5,896 bases of DNA from RGIG8767 sp964386235 (GTDB taxonomy: Bacteria > Bacillota > Clostridia > Lachnospirales > Lachnospiraceae): contig CAYLSH010000106.1 in NCBI GenBank assembly GCA_964386235.1, forward strand, positions 1-5,896. The letters are read 5' to 3'. Positions 5,835 through 5,896 of this stretch are shown in pieces. Both the position numbers and the translations under genes were made by a program. The notes under the pieces were generated by a model, which did no database searches, was not told the DNA's origin, and saw nothing but the letters and a program-made list of their open reading frames with translations. Each line of letters begins with the position of its first letter. Within the stretch, counting starts at the first letter, position 1.

Positions 5835-5896
5835 TCATTTCTAAATGAGATTTTTTCTTAAAAAATCAGATAAAGAAGAGTTTCGCTTGCGAAACT
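5835..5896 (-). promoter_or_regulatory. ATPase leader made of three consecutive dyads
   Basis: Three inverted repeats nearly fill the sequence ahead of the ATPase ribosome binding site. AGTTTCGC/GCGAAACT (5879-5896) has 8-bp arms and a 2-nt centre. GATTTTTT/AAAAAATC (5849-5867) has 8-bp arms and a 3-nt loop. TCATTT/AAATGA (5835-5848) has 6-bp arms and a 2-nt centre and directly abuts the second. On the transcript the GC-containing one comes first, followed by U-rich sequence, so it could be the terminator of an upstream gene outside the window or part of a 5' regulatory leader. No clear -35/-10 pair was found in this stretch, so the promoter may lie further upstream. Confidence 0.4.

Overview
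The window looks like a chromosomal segment of a Gram-positive, low-to-mid GC Firmicute, most likely a gut-type Clostridia such as a Lachnospiraceae member. This rests on strong AGGAGG-type ribosome binding sites, sigma-A-type promoters, an ECF-type vitamin transporter subunit, a type III (CoaX) pantothenate kinase and a LMCA1-like calcium pump. No species can be named from the sequence alone. All recognisable genes lie on the minus strand, so the biological order runs from high to low coordinates: calcium P-type ATPase, then coaBC, panT-like S component, coaX, then the start of a secreted protein cut off by the window edge.

Positions 5815-5896 hold the leader of the ATPase gene, built almost entirely of three short dyads. 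Positions 3199-5814 encode an 871-residue P2-type Ca2+ ATPase. It has all the catalytic motifs, but two site-I calcium ligands are replaced (A683 and R787), which suggests one Ca2+ per cycle. The 84-bp gap at 3111-3198 (including the region just after the ATPase stop) shows no good terminator but has a strong promoter (TTGCAA, 17 bp, TATAAT) with a dyad straddling its -10 box.

That promoter probably drives a compact coenzyme A operon. CoaBC (1908-3110) makes 4'-phosphopantothenoylcysteine and decarboxylates it to 4'-phosphopantetheine. A six-helix S component (1192-1821) very probably imports pantothenate (PanT). CoaX (398-1171) phosphorylates pantothenate. Together they cover uptake of vitamin B5 and the first three CoA steps; CoaD, CoaE and the shared EcfA/A'/T energising module must be encoded elsewhere. 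The 86-bp coaBC-panT gap holds a hairpin and a possible 23-codon leader ORF whose stop overlaps the panT start (ATGA).

Positions 207-397 are non-coding and are the most unusual part. A promoter facing the truncated secreted-protein gene has TTGACA and TAAAAT separated by an 18-bp spacer containing nine consecutive G. It is preceded by two AATACCC-N-GGGTATT-like dyads whose centres are 31 bp apart. This suggests a regulated and possibly phase-variable surface or secreted protein. Most of the window is ordinary housekeeping sequence, and I see no CRISPR array, mobile element, tRNA, rRNA or evident new multi-gene system.
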